NCBI GenBank assembly: GCA_947502975.1
Contig: CANNBV010000004.1
Location: forward strand, 340,931 to 404,930
Direction: 5' to 3'
Source: an uncultured Flavobacteriaceae bacterium
GTDB lineage: Bacteria; Bacteroidota; Bacteroidia; Flavobacteriales; Flavobacteriaceae
Length of the DNA: 64,000 bases
Numbering within the stretch: position 1 is the first letter of the stretch; the number at the start of each line of letters is the position of its first letter. Below, piece by piece: positions 34,692-44,301 of the stretch. A model generated the notes under the pieces. It saw only the letters and a program-made list of their open reading frames with translations, had not been told where the DNA came from and did no database searches. The position numbers and the translations under genes were made by a program.

Positions 34692-35474
34692 CTACCTCCC
34701 AGGAAACTCAGCTTTACGTTTTTCCAAAAATGCTGTGGTGCCTTCTTCGAAATCTTCTGTACCAAAACAATTTCCAAATTCGGTGATTTCGGTTTGATAC
34801 CCGTTAACACCTTCTTTAAAATTAGCATTTACAGCTCTAATGGCTGCACTAATTGCAACAGAGGAATTTTTCATAATCTTTGATGCTATGGTATCACACA
34901 AATCTAATAGTTGGTCTTGAGGCACTACATGGTTTACTAAACCATAAGTTAACGCTTTATTAGCGTCTATCATCCCTGCTGTCATTATCATTTCAAACGC
35001 GCGGCCTTTACCAACCAATTGTGTTAAACGTTGTGTACCTCCGTAGCCAGGAATAACACCTAAAGACACTTCTGGCAAGCCCATTTTGGCATTATCACTT
35101 GCTACTCTAAAGTGACAAGCCATAGCCAATTCTAAACCACCGCCAAGTGCAAAACCGTTGACTGCCGCAATTACTGGTGTAGATAAATTTTCTACAAAGT
35201 TAAAGAGTGTTTTTTGGCCGTTTGCTGCTAAGTGCATGCCTTCTTCCACACTATAGTCAGCAAATTCACTAATATCGGCTCCCGCCACAAAGGCCTTTTC
35301 ACCACTACCAGTAATGATTATAACTTTTGTGTTTACATCAGCATCCGCAGCTTTAAAAGCCTCGTGTAACTCTTGGATGGTTTCTTGGTTTAATGCGTTT
35401 AGTTTTTTAGGACGGTTAATTGTAATAGTTGTAATACCTGATTCAGAATTAATAATAAGGTTGTTATATCTCAT
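34692..35474 (-). CDS. Enoyl-CoA hydratase/isomerase (crotonase)
   Basis: The protein is 260 residues, the normal length for a short-chain enoyl-CoA hydratase. It has the N-terminal ITINRPKKLNALN, oxyanion-hole residues in VAGADISEF and ALGGGLELAMAC, and both catalytic glutamates (Glu115 and Glu135, the latter in MGLPEVSLGVIPGYGGTQRL). It should add water to trans-2-enoyl-CoA in beta-oxidation or a related route. It follows the histidine kinase gene by 11 bases on the same strand. The 290 bases downstream (34401-34691) show no gene or clear signal. Confidence 0.93.
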   Translation of the reverse strand: MRYNNLIINSESGITTITINRPKKLNALNQETIQELHEAFKAADADVNTKVIIITGSGEKAFVAGADISEFADYSVEEGMHLAANGQKTLFNFVENLSTPVIAAVNGFALGGGLELAMACHFRVASDNAKMGLPEVSLGVIPGYGGTQRLTQLVGKGRAFEMIMTAGMIDANKALTYGLVNHVVPQDQLLDLCDTIASKIMKNSSVAISAAIRAVNANFKEGVNGYQTEITEFGNCFGTEDFEEGTTAFLEKRKAEFPGR

Positions 35475-35485
35475 CTTTAAGTTTT

Positions 35486-36952
35486 TTATAAAGTTTCATT
35501 TTTTGGAAACACCACCCTAAATACGGTACCTTTTTCGGTTTCGGAAGTAAACGAAATAGTGCCTTTATAGGTTTCTACTATATTTTTCACCATCGCTAAC
35601 CCAAGGCCCATTCCACTGGTTTTAGTTGTAAATTTGGGCTCAAATATTTTGCTTTTATTTTCTTCTGAAACTCCTGTACCATTATCTGCAACAGTAATAA
35701 TAACGTTCTTGTTATCTTGTCCAACGTTTACCAAGACTTGAGGTGTTTTGTCTTCTGGAATAGCTTGAATTCCATTTTTAACCAAATTAGTGACCACTCT
35801 AATTAATTGTGTTCTATCAAATTTTGCGATAATTTCTTCAGCTTCTGATGTAAATACAATATAATCTTCATTAAAAATATCAAGTGCGAGCTTGGTAATA
35901 TTTACAACATTTAATGTTTCGTTTTGTTGCGCTGGCATTTTTGCAAAGTTTGAAAATGCCGACGCAATTGAGCTCATGGTATCGATTTGTTGAATGAGCG
36001 TTTTACTATATTCTGAAACTTTTGTGTTGATGTTTTCGTCGTTAGGATCAAACTTTCTTTGAAAGTTTTGTACCGTTAGTCGCATTGGTGTTAGCGGATT
36101 TTTTATTTCGTGCGCTACTTGTTTTGCCATTTCTCTCCATGCCTGTTCGCGCTCACTTTTTGCGAGCTGTACAGCACTATCTTCTAGCTCATCAATCATA
36201 CTATTATAAGAATCTACCAAAGTAGAAATTTCTTGACTTGAGTCTTCTATTACAATTTTTTCGTTGCGTTTTTCTAATCGTGTGGCAATGATTTTATCAC
36301 TAATAGTTTTAAGCGATTTGGTGATGTATTTTGAGAGTAAAAATGCAATGGCTATAGCAATAATTAAAACAAAAAGATAGGCGATACCCAATCTGCCTAA
36401 AAACTCATTGAGCTCTTTCGACAAGAAATCATCACGTTCTAAATACGGCAAATTTAAAATGGCTAATGGTTTAAATTTATTATCGTAAATGAATATATAT
36501 GAGGACTGGTATGTCAATCCGTTTTCTGTGATTTTATCTACATATCTATGATCTACGGTATTGGAAATTGCATTTAATATTTTAGGTGTTATACTCTTAT
36601 CTTCTTGATCGGGCTTTAAATCGGCTTTAGAAGTGATTAACAAATTTCCTTCTAAATCATAGATGTTAATTTGAAGTTTATGAATATCAGCTATGCTACT
36701 GATTTCGTCCTTAAAGATTAATGGAATATTTCTGGTTTTAACTTCCCAGGTATTTTGCCTGCCGTTTAGCACACGCTTGAGATGAGTTTTTATGTTTTGC
36801 TCTTTACGATTGAGACGTTTTTCGTGATAATCTTTAGTTTCTTCGTTGTATTGGTATATGGCGACCGCTGCGATAAGTACTGAGGCTAAAAGCACCAGCA
36901 CGATCATTACTATAAAAATACGGGTGCGTAAAGAGAGTTTTTTTAATTTCAT
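35486..36952 (-). CDS. Sensor histidine kinase (NtrY/HAMP type)
   Basis: A 488-residue membrane kinase with TM1 at about residues 11-33, an extracytoplasmic sensor region (about 34-187) and TM2 at about 188-206. A HAMP-like linker and an extra coiled stretch follow, then HisKA with VAHEIKNPLTPMRLT (phospho-acceptor His281), and the ATPase domain with N box LVKNGIQAI, G1 VADNGTGV and GMGLGLAMVKNI. The EIKNPLTP signature is that of NtrY-like kinases. No response regulator is adjacent, so it is an orphan; the partner would be an NtrX/NtrC-like protein elsewhere. Confidence 0.9.
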   Translation of the reverse strand: MKLKKLSLRTRIFIVMIVLVLLASVLIAAVAIYQYNEETKDYHEKRLNRKEQNIKTHLKRVLNGRQNTWEVKTRNIPLIFKDEISSIADIHKLQINIYDLEGNLLITSKADLKPDQEDKSITPKILNAISNTVDHRYVDKITENGLTYQSSYIFIYDNKFKPLAILNLPYLERDDFLSKELNEFLGRLGIAYLFVLIIAIAIAFLLSKYITKSLKTISDKIIATRLEKRNEKIVIEDSSQEISTLVDSYNSMIDELEDSAVQLAKSEREQAWREMAKQVAHEIKNPLTPMRLTVQNFQRKFDPNDENINTKVSEYSKTLIQQIDTMSSIASAFSNFAKMPAQQNETLNVVNITKLALDIFNEDYIVFTSEAEEIIAKFDRTQLIRVVTNLVKNGIQAIPEDKTPQVLVNVGQDNKNVIITVADNGTGVSEENKSKIFEPKFTTKTSGMGLGLAMVKNIVETYKGTISFTSETEKGTVFRVVFPKNETL

Positions 36953-37080
36953 CTAAAAAATTTCAATGCATTAAAGATAGCAATAATCGCACCAAAGCCC
37001 TTGGTAAAATTTCAAATCTAATAAACTAAATTGGCAAAAGTGCAATGAGGTTTGATGTTGAAGGTTGTTGTTGATAGTTA

Positions 37081-37172
37081 ACCCGCGTTAGGGATTGAAC
37101 GGCATGTGGAGCTCCCGACGCAGGAGGAGCGACTAGTGAAAGCCCGACCCGACCCAAGGAGGGTAACGCCCA
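37081..37172. ncRNA. GC-rich structured intergenic element (Flavo-1-like, unverified)
   Basis: About 92 bases at clearly higher GC than the flanks lie between the kinase and hemJ genes. The outer arms pair (CGCGTTAGGG near 37084 with GGGTAACGCCC near 37160), and an inner hairpin is GAGCTCC/GGAGGAGC (37109-37130). The phrase GTTAGGGATTGAACGG and the CCCGACCC repeat recall elements I associate with intergenic regions of Flavobacteriia. The Flavo-1 RNA is one candidate name. The orientation is not certain and there is no T tract after it. Confidence 0.5.
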
Positions 37173-37219
37173 TTTATCAATATAATTTTGCAAACAAAAT
37201 TACTCGAAATGACAGCTAT

Positions 37220-37765
37220 TTATGCATCTGGGTTTTTATCTCGGATATTTTTATACAACTTGAAACCGAGCATGAGAAGTATGCCTAAAACAAAAATGCC
37301 TATAACGCCCCAAATCCAGTTTATGGCACTTTTTAGGATGACTAAAAAGATGACTGCGAATAGTATAAATGTGGCGCCTTCGTTCCAGATACGCATGTAG
37401 CTAGATGATTTTTTTACCACATCGTTTTGTAGTTGTTTGTAGTACTGATGTGTTTTTAGGTGGTATATGAAAAGTAGTAAAATGAAGCCTAGTTTTACTT
37501 GCATCCATGGCAAGTAAAATAGTGTTGGATTGATATAAAACAAGCTTAACCCAAAAGCTAATGCTAAAATTGCTGATGGCCATGTAATAATAAACCACAA
37601 ACGTTTTGCCATAAGTTTGAGTTGTTTCCCTAGGATTTCTTTTTCGGGTGATGGTTTATGAAATGCTTCTATTTGATACACAAATAGTCGAGGAATATAG
37701 AATAACCCGGCAAACCAAGTGATTACGAAAATAAGATGAAATGCTTTTATATAGAAATATGCCAT
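37220..37765 (-). CDS. hemJ: Protoporphyrinogen IX oxidase HemJ (CopD-like)
   Basis: The protein is 181 residues with four to five membrane segments. The N-terminal signature YFYIKAFHLIFVITWFAGLF keeps the conserved His of HemJ, and MQVKLGFILLLFIYHLKTH carries the second conserved region. Databases often label such proteins CopD family. It should oxidise protoporphyrinogen IX to protoporphyrin IX in the inner membrane, the step before ferrochelatase, whose gene lies 69 bases upstream on the same strand. The context settles the choice. Confidence 0.87.
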   Translation of the reverse strand: MAYFYIKAFHLIFVITWFAGLFYIPRLFVYQIEAFHKPSPEKEILGKQLKLMAKRLWFIITWPSAILALAFGLSLFYINPTLFYLPWMQVKLGFILLLFIYHLKTHQYYKQLQNDVVKKSSSYMRIWNEGATFILFAVIFLVILKSAINWIWGVIGIFVLGILLMLGFKLYKNIRDKNPDA

Positions 37766-37834
37766 GAGTTTTTAATAACTGGATGGTTTGAACTTTTAAA
37801 TTTAAGCATAAAAAATGTCATCCTCCTTTCAGCA

Positions 37835-38872
37835 CTAAACAGTTAATGAATTTTTAGCGGTATTCCATTCTTTAGCCATATTAGCAAGGACTTGAGCAAA
37901 GTCTTCGCGTTCGTTTAAACAAGGAATAACAGTAAATTCTTCTCCTCCAACTTCATGGAAAATTTCTTCGCCTTCCATAGCAATCTCTTCTAAAGTCTCT
38001 AAACAATCACTTACGAAAGCTGGTGTTACAATAGCCATTTTTTTGATTCCTGCTTTTCCCATACGTTCTATGGTTCGATCTGTATAGGGTTTCAACCATG
38101 GGTCGAAGCCAAGTCTAGATTGAAATGATGTAGAATATGTGCCGTTTTTTAAGCCTAACTTTTTTGCAACATTTACAGTTGTAATTTCGCATTGGTGACG
38201 GTAACAGAATTCGTGCTGTGGGCTTCCCTTTTTAAAACAACATTTACCATCCATTTTACAATTGCCATTGGTGACATCACTTTTTCGAATATGTCGTTCT
38301 GGAACACCATGATAACTAAATAGAATATGTTCATAATCTAAACCATCTAGGCTTTCTGCGATGCTTTTAGAGAGTGCATTGATATAATCTTCACGTTTAT
38401 AAAACGCTGGAGTTCTGGTAATTTTTACCTGTGGAAAAAATTCGCTAACCAATTCATCTACTTTAACATCAATGGTTTCTGTAGTTGCCATGGCAAATTG
38501 CGGATATAAAGGGATGGTTTTTATTTCTGTACAGCCTTTATCCACCAATTCTTGGAGCCCTTTTTTAATCGTCATACTTCCATACCTCATCGCTAAAGCA
38601 ACCGGGTATTCTAGCTTTTCTTGTACTTTTTCTTGAAGTCGTTCTGATAGTACAATTAATGGCGATCCTTCTTCCCACCATATTTTTTGATATGCTTTGG
38701 CTGAGGCTTTCGGACGCGTATTTAAAATAATGCCTTTCACCAATAAGTTTCTAGCCCATAATGGTACATCAATAACGCGTTCATCCATTAAAAACTCGCC
38801 CAAATATTTTTTTACATCTTTAGGTTTTGGACTATCAGGTGACCCTAAATTAATTAATAGTATTCCTTTCAT
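37835..38872 (-). CDS. hemH: Ferrochelatase
   Basis: The protein has 345 residues and inserts iron into protoporphyrin IX. The opening GILLINLGSPDSP and the site loop ILFSYHGVPERHIRKSD are diagnostic (catalytic His in SYHGVPERH, about residue 188). Between this and TSFQSRLGFDPWLKPYT is a cysteine-rich insert (NCKMDGKCC, then FCYRHQC) that many Bacteroidota ferrochelatases share; a metal or cluster role is possible, not shown. The gene precedes hemJ and is separated from the plus-strand hem run by the TraB gene. Confidence 0.95.
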   Translation of the reverse strand: MKGILLINLGSPDSPKPKDVKKYLGEFLMDERVIDVPLWARNLLVKGIILNTRPKASAKAYQKIWWEEGSPLIVLSERLQEKVQEKLEYPVALAMRYGSMTIKKGLQELVDKGCTEIKTIPLYPQFAMATTETIDVKVDELVSEFFPQVKITRTPAFYKREDYINALSKSIAESLDGLDYEHILFSYHGVPERHIRKSDVTNGNCKMDGKCCFKKGSPQHEFCYRHQCEITTVNVAKKLGLKNGTYSTSFQSRLGFDPWLKPYTDRTIERMGKAGIKKMAIVTPAFVSDCLETLEEIAMEGEEIFHEVGGEEFTVIPCLNEREDFAQVLANMAKEWNTAKNSLTV

Positions 38873-38909
38873 ATCTCAATTTTCATTCGCTATTAATAGC
38901 GTAAAACTT

Positions 38910-39509
38910 TTATTTTTTTTCTAATAGTGTTGTTCTAACAATTTCTGGTACAATTGAGTTAACAAAAGCTGCCATATTTTTTTCATTGGCTAAAAATTTC
39001 CAACCGTCGTATTGCGGGTCTTTAATAGCAAACATGGTGGAATTGTTATCAATAACCAAAGACATCGTTTCTGCGTCTGCAGTTACGTTTTCACTTCCAA
39101 ACTGTGCCACCATAGTAGATTCCATCATGTCTAAATATGATTTTTGTTCTTCAACAGGCTTATCCTTTTCAGTTAAAAATGTCATCCTCATTTTACTATC
39201 ATAATACACGACAGCATAAGTTATACCTGTTTCCTCAATAGCATCACTCACACTTGTTACATCGTTTAAAATAAATTCAATCTTCATTTGAGGTGAATTA
39301 AACATTTGTTCCATCCCTGCTTTCATTTGCTCTCTGGAAGCCATATCAAACATTTTTGGATGCATGTAATCTAGCACGCCATCAAGATTCATAGCAGTCA
39401 TAAAATCATAATACGCCTGTGCTTCTTTCTTAATATCTTCCCTATTGGTTTGAGAAAAGCTTGAAATTGTAATTAAAAGTGTAAAAACTAGTGTCGTGAA
39501 AAATCTCAT
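38910..39509 (-). CDS. Exported protein of unknown function upstream of hemH
   Basis: The protein has 199 residues with a signal peptide (FTLLITISSFSQ, cleavage near residue 20). The mature part starts with NREDIKKEAQAYYDFMTAMN and is helical, then mixed. It resembles NTF2-like or DUF2059-like secreted proteins in general shape, but I cannot assign a family. A 37-base gap separates it from hemH, so it may lead the hemH-hemJ transcript. Starts are divergent with the TraB gene, 146 bases apart. Confidence 0.7.
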   Translation of the reverse strand: MRFFTTLVFTLLITISSFSQTNREDIKKEAQAYYDFMTAMNLDGVLDYMHPKMFDMASREQMKAGMEQMFNSPQMKIEFILNDVTSVSDAIEETGITYAVVYYDSKMRMTFLTEKDKPVEEQKSYLDMMESTMVAQFGSENVTADAETMSLVIDNNSTMFAIKDPQYDGWKFLANEKNMAAFVNSIVPEIVRTTLLEKK

Positions 39510-39655
39510 AAGTAATTTTGTTTACAGCAAAAATACGATAGATAATTCACAATAACGTCATTATTTACCCGTTCGCTCATTGATAAAATCTATTCACTTA
39601 TTTGGGTTACTTAACAGCCTTTTTATTTCTATATTTATCAATTCAAAGTCATAAT

Positions 39656-42600
39656 ATGAAAAAATTACTGCTCCCGCTACTGCTTTTGCTGTTTTCTATC
39701 ACCTCATTTTCACAAGAGAAAAGTTTACTTTGGGAAATTTCTGGAAACGGTTTAGCTAACCCTTCTTACATCTATGGCACTATGCATGTGAGTAGTAAAG
39801 TTGCGTTTCGCTTAGATGATGTTTTTTATGAAGCTTTGAATAAAAGTGAATGTGTTGCTCTAGAATCTGACCCTACACAATGGTTAAAATTCATGCATGA
39901 AGATTTTGGGTTTAATTATGACTTTGACAGCTTTATGTTTGGGAACGATTTCTACGGAAACCTTTTTAGAATTTCTCCTTTAGATCCCATGCAAATGCGA
40001 AGCATCATTAGGGTGGATAATTATTTAATCAATAGCTATCTATATCGTAAGAATTCGTATGTAGATGATTTTGAAGAAGAAACTTATTTAGACATGTTTA
40101 TTTACCAAGCAGGTAAAAAGAACAACAAACCTGTAATTGGCCTTGAAGATTTTAAAGAATCGCGTTATTTAACTACAAAAGCTAGCTTCAACATGAATAA
40201 ACGTAAACCAGATGATTGGTTTATAAAACTCATGGAAAAGAAAAACATGTTTATGTTTCAAGAAGATGTGTATCGCGAGCGAAATATTGAACTGCTAGAT
40301 TCAATAGGTGCAGCTACAAACACTACTTACTATCGTGAACATATGTTGTTTAAGCGCAATGAAAATATGGTAACTGTTCTAGACTCGGTAATGCGAAAAA
40401 AGGTGGTTTTTTCGGGAGTTGGTGCAGCGCATTTGGGTGGTAAAAAAGGCATGTTAAACATGTTACGTGAAAAAGGATATGTTGTTAATCCGTTAGTGTC
40501 TAAACAAACCCAATATGCTAAAACGCAGAAGGATAAGTTAGAGCAAAAATTTACTGCTCCTGAATTATCACTACAATCTACTTCTGACGATTTTATTAGT
40601 ATTAAAAGTTTTGACAAATTAAGAGAATTTACTGCTGAAGGCATAAAATATTATGTGGCTCCAGATATGACAAACGGTGCTTACTTAACTATAAATCGCT
40701 TAAATACCTTTGAATATTTACCCAACCCTAATAACCAAGTAGATTTAGCTTTCATTAAAAATTTGTTGTATGAAGATGTTCCAGGTACTATTATAGAAAA
40801 AGAAGAATTTAATACACCTTACCCTGGCATCAGTATTTTAAATAAAACCAAAAAAGGCGATTATCAAAAATATCATATTTACAAAACACCACTGGAAATT
40901 ATTGTGGTGAAATTTGGAGGTAAAAAAGACTTTGTTTTATTGCATGAAGATGAAATTTTCAAGTCAATTCGTTTTAAATCAAAAGGCACTGATAAAACAA
41001 CTTTTAAAGAGCCACATGGCAAATATACATTTGAGTGTCCAGAAAATTTCATTACTGCTAATTTAGAACATACTGGCAAAAAATTGATACAAGCCTTAGG
41101 TAGTGATAATGACTATTATTTCTTCCAAGAATCCCCTCAACATGATGTGGAATATATTGAAGAAGATGCGTTTGAAGCAAAATATATCCATACTAGTTTT
41201 TATAAAAATCTTGATATAGAAAACATTAAAGCAGAAACTATAAATGACATCTACAAAAGCGCTGTATCTTCTGTTGTTTTAGATTCTACTTCCCAAAATA
41301 AGCTATGGTTAAAATCTATTGTAAAGGATGGAAGTTACTATTTAATGGGCTATTATGGCGATACTAAAGCTGTGGCTAACTCGTACTTTCAATCTTTAAA
41401 ATTTGAAACGCCTACTTATAAAAATTATAAAAAAGTTACAGATACATCACTGTTTTTTAAGGTAAACTCTCCCGTAAAAGCCCCTTTACCTTATGATCAG
41501 TTTTATGATAATGACAAGCGAAAAAAGTCTTATGATGAATCTGCTAAAAACACAATCTACACAACTAAAGCTAATGAACAAATTGTGATAAAACGCACTA
41601 AGTTTCATGATTTAAAAATGTTTAATCACGTAGATAGTCTTTGGAATCAACTGCATAAAAAACCTCATTTTTTAGACCTTCATGGATTATCAGGTTTGCC
41701 AAAACACAAAAAGTTTATCACCGTAGATAAAAAGCGTTACAGTAAAAATAATCATAATTATTACACATATAAATTAAGAGATTCACTTAGTTCAAAAGAA
41801 ATTATGGTGAAGTATATCCAGAAAAAAGGTGTGCTTTATAAGTTAGCTGCTTTGACTGATTCTATAAACAAACCTTCAGAGTTTTTGACAGCGTTTTTTG
41901 ATTCATTTACTCCAATGGATACACTTCTTGGGAAAGACATTTTTCAAGACAAAACTGCAGTTTTTTTTGAAGCTTTAAAAAACAATGACAGTATTGTATT
42001 AAGTGGTTATTCTGAAATAGAATTCTCAAATAACCACACCTCAAAAATTATTGATGTTGTTAATAATTTTAAATTCCCAGAAAATAAAACACAAATTAAA
42101 AACTACTTAATTCGTCAACTCATTATAAATGACAAAAGCGAAAAAGTTACCAATTTTACTAGGCAATTGTATTTAAAATCGTATTCTAAACCTTCAATAC
42201 AAAATATTATTTTAAACGCATTTTTTCAACGTAGAGATAAAGCGTCTTATGAGTTTGTTTTAGAATTATTGAACACAGATTTACCTTTAGGCAATAAAAC
42301 ACCATCATTTTATGCTTATAGTCGAAAAGCCGATTCATTAAAATCTGCTAAGGTGTTGTTTCCAGAATTACTTAATTTTTCAATTGTTGAAGAATATAAA
42401 TCGCCTATATATAATTTACTCACCAAATTGTTAGATAGTAATATCGTAAAGCCTAAAATTTATAAGAAGTTTAAAAAACAGATCATTAATGATGCTAAAA
42501 TTCAAATAAAACGAAGTTTAGGTAACAAGCAGCGTTATTCTTATACATCTAGACATATGTTTTCTCTAGATAATTATGTAAAATTATTGTTCCCTTATCG

Positions 42601-43165
42601 AGATGACAAAAACGTAAAATTATTTTATTTACGCCTTTTAGAGAGTGAAGACTGGGAAGCTTTAACGACATACTACACATTATTAAAGTCTAAAAATGAG
42701 CTTATTACAGATCAATTAAAAGCTAAAACACTTTTTAATGAAAAGGCGCAGTATGAGCTCATCCCTAAACTAAAACGCTATAAGCTTTTAGATGAAAAAG
42801 AAATAGCGGTAGTAGATTTAAAAGCCTATGCTAAATCGCGATTATTTAATAATAGCTACTACAACCTTTCTGAAAATACTATTACCTTTTTAGAAGAAAA
42901 GCTATTTACAACAGATCATAATAAATCCATTCGTTTATTCCTATTTAAGAGAATTGACAACAGGCAATTGGAGGAAAACAAATATTTGCATGTAATTGCT
43001 TTTGAAAATTCAAAAGAAAACATGTACAATCTAAAACCTTACTATACTGGATTAAAACGAGGTGTTTCTATTTCAGGCTATAAAACTGAAGAAGACGTTA
43101 TTAAAGATATTCTACTTCAAATTAAACACAAAACACGAAAACGAATTAAAGTAAGCATGTACTAA
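39656..43165 (+). CDS. TraB/GumN-domain protein with a very long C-terminal extension
   Basis: ATG at 39656 gives 1169 residues with a clean signal peptide (MKKLLLPLLLLLFSITSFSQ). An in-frame TTG 18 codons earlier is less likely. Residues about 22-280 form a TraB/GumN (Tiki-like) domain with the expected motifs: LLWEISGNG, IYGTMHV (GxxH), ALESDP, and the second site GVGAAHLGGKKG. Proteins of this clan are metal-dependent proteases or related to them, exported to the periplasm. The last ~880 residues have no motif I recognise. They look mixed up to about residue 770, then helical and repeat-like, and may be a scaffold. The usual family length is 280-300, so this is a large fusion. Confidence 0.8.
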   Translation: MKKLLLPLLLLLFSITSFSQEKSLLWEISGNGLANPSYIYGTMHVSSKVAFRLDDVFYEALNKSECVALESDPTQWLKFMHEDFGFNYDFDSFMFGNDFYGNLFRISPLDPMQMRSIIRVDNYLINSYLYRKNSYVDDFEEETYLDMFIYQAGKKNNKPVIGLEDFKESRYLTTKASFNMNKRKPDDWFIKLMEKKNMFMFQEDVYRERNIELLDSIGAATNTTYYREHMLFKRNENMVTVLDSVMRKKVVFSGVGAAHLGGKKGMLNMLREKGYVVNPLVSKQTQYAKTQKDKLEQKFTAPELSLQSTSDDFISIKSFDKLREFTAEGIKYYVAPDMTNGAYLTINRLNTFEYLPNPNNQVDLAFIKNLLYEDVPGTIIEKEEFNTPYPGISILNKTKKGDYQKYHIYKTPLEIIVVKFGGKKDFVLLHEDEIFKSIRFKSKGTDKTTFKEPHGKYTFECPENFITANLEHTGKKLIQALGSDNDYYFFQESPQHDVEYIEEDAFEAKYIHTSFYKNLDIENIKAETINDIYKSAVSSVVLDSTSQNKLWLKSIVKDGSYYLMGYYGDTKAVANSYFQSLKFETPTYKNYKKVTDTSLFFKVNSPVKAPLPYDQFYDNDKRKKSYDESAKNTIYTTKANEQIVIKRTKFHDLKMFNHVDSLWNQLHKKPHFLDLHGLSGLPKHKKFITVDKKRYSKNNHNYYTYKLRDSLSSKEIMVKYIQKKGVLYKLAALTDSINKPSEFLTAFFDSFTPMDTLLGKDIFQDKTAVFFEALKNNDSIVLSGYSEIEFSNNHTSKIIDVVNNFKFPENKTQIKNYLIRQLIINDKSEKVTNFTRQLYLKSYSKPSIQNIILNAFFQRRDKASYEFVLELLNTDLPLGNKTPSFYAYSRKADSLKSAKVLFPELLNFSIVEEYKSPIYNLLTKLLDSNIVKPKIYKKFKKQIINDAKIQIKRSLGNKQRYSYTSRHMFSLDNYVKLLFPYRDDKNVKLFYLRLLESEDWEALTTYYTLLKSKNELITDQLKAKTLFNEKAQYELIPKLKRYKLLDEKEIAVVDLKAYAKSRLFNNSYYNLSENTITFLEEKLFTTDHNKSIRLFLFKRIDNRQLEENKYLHVIAFENSKENMYNLKPYYTGLKRGVSISGYKTEEDVIKDILLQIKHKTRKRIKVSMY

Positions 43166-43174
43166 AACACACGT

Positions 43175-43333
43175 TTAGTGCCTCAATTCTCGATAATTTT
43201 CATACAATTTAGATTGATCTTCTAATGGATTACAGTCTTGAAATATGCCACAAGATGTACTAGGCTTTGCTAAGGATTTTCCTTTAACATACTGTTTTGA
43301 TAAGGCTTCAATCTCCGGGGTTAGAAATTTCAT
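43175..43333 (-). CDS. Small cysteine-containing protein downstream of the hem-locus AraC gene
   Basis: The frame from ATG at 43333 encodes 52 residues (MKFLTPEIEALSKQYVKGKS, then a CGIFQDCNP segment with Cys28 and Cys34). It is on the same strand as the AraC gene, 59 bases beyond its stop. No signal peptide. The fully open frame, the plausible start and the CxxxxxC pair suggest a real gene, perhaps metal- or redox-linked. I do not know the family. Confidence 0.6.
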   Translation of the reverse strand: MKFLTPEIEALSKQYVKGKSLAKPSTSCGIFQDCNPLEDQSKLYENYRELRH

Positions 43334-43392
43334 AATAAATAGATTTTGGGGTTATTTATTATTCAAATATAAATAAAAATGATTACAAATCG

Positions 43393-44289
43393 TTACTTTA
43401 AGGACATGACGTATTTTTTTGGAGTTGTACCATACTTCTTTTTAAATGCAGCTATAAAGTGACTAGAAGTACTGTATCCTACCTTAAGACCTACTTCATT
43501 TACGTTATTTTCACCAGATTCTAATAATTTTCTAGCTACTTCCATTTTGTAATCAAACAAAAAGCTAAATACAGAATCTCCATAAATTTGTTTAAAGCCT
43601 TCTTTTAGTTTTTTAATGTTAAGCCCTATTTCATCAGCTAGTTCTTGTAAGCTTGGTGGTTCAGCCATGCGAGCCACAACAATATCTTTGGCTTTTCGTA
43701 TTTTAATAACGTTAGCTTCATCAACCAAGAACGGGCATTGTTCGATATTGGCATCTTCACTTCTATTAAAATATAAGCTTAACAACTCGTATGCTTTCCC
43801 TTTAAAATAGAGTTGTTTTATAGATGAATTCAAACTATAATTAATTAATTGGTTGAGCACAATTGCCATAGATGGTGTTATTACCCCATCCTTATAATAC
43901 TTTTTGTCTTTATTTTCAGAATTTAAAAATGAAATATAGTCGGCTTCTTGAGAAAATAAACCATGAAATTTCTGTATCGATATTAAGATAGAAACTATCC
44001 AAGAATTGGGAGCAACTTGAAGATCTATAGGCAATTCCCGTTGTGGATTGTATAGTAACAATGAATTCTCTTCATGAATATCTAAACTATAACGCCCTTG
44101 ATTAAACACAAATTTTGTCCCACCCTTGATACAAAAATGAAACTGAATAAAGCTGCTATCTATTTCTTTAGCAACGTTTTGAGCGACACTTTCATCATTT
44201 TTAAACATTAAAATCAAAAATCCATCGTCAACCTTTGTTTCTTCAAAAGTACTTTGAGCGACACTTTTTATATTACCGTTTGCATCCAT
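43393..44289 (-). CDS. AraC-family regulator divergent to the haem operon
   Basis: The protein has 298 residues. The N-terminal ~170 residues form a cupin-like sensor (FIQFHFCIKGGTKFVFNQGRY, SLDIHEENSLLLYNP). Two helix-turn-helix units follow (PSLQELADEIGLNIKKLKEGFKQIYG and NNVNEVGLKVGYSTSSHFIAAFKKKYG). It shares a 192-base intergenic region with hemA. AraC-like genes in iron and haem loci often answer to siderophores or haem; here the ligand is inferred only from position. Its own leader contains a 19-bp palindrome of Fur-family appearance. Confidence 0.9.
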   Translation of the reverse strand: MDANGNIKSVAQSTFEETKVDDGFLILMFKNDESVAQNVAKEIDSSFIQFHFCIKGGTKFVFNQGRYSLDIHEENSLLLYNPQRELPIDLQVAPNSWIVSILISIQKFHGLFSQEADYISFLNSENKDKKYYKDGVITPSMAIVLNQLINYSLNSSIKQLYFKGKAYELLSLYFNRSEDANIEQCPFLVDEANVIKIRKAKDIVVARMAEPPSLQELADEIGLNIKKLKEGFKQIYGDSVFSFLFDYKMEVARKLLESGENNVNEVGLKVGYSTSSHFIAAFKKKYGTTPKKYVMSLK

Positions 44290-44301
44290 TTTTTAATTTT
44301 T

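Noticed and set aside
34565..34883. Short reading frames on both strands near the end of the crotonase gene
   Set aside because: They overlap the real gene in other frames and have no start context or protein features.
37085..37100. GTTAGGGATTGAAC read as a CRISPR repeat
   Set aside because: Only one copy, with no spacer-repeat periodicity and no cas genes; it is part of a larger structured element.
38200..38300. Cysteine cluster in ferrochelatase as a novel metal domain
   Set aside because: I recall similar Cys-rich inserts in other Bacteroidota ferrochelatases, so it is not particular to this sequence.
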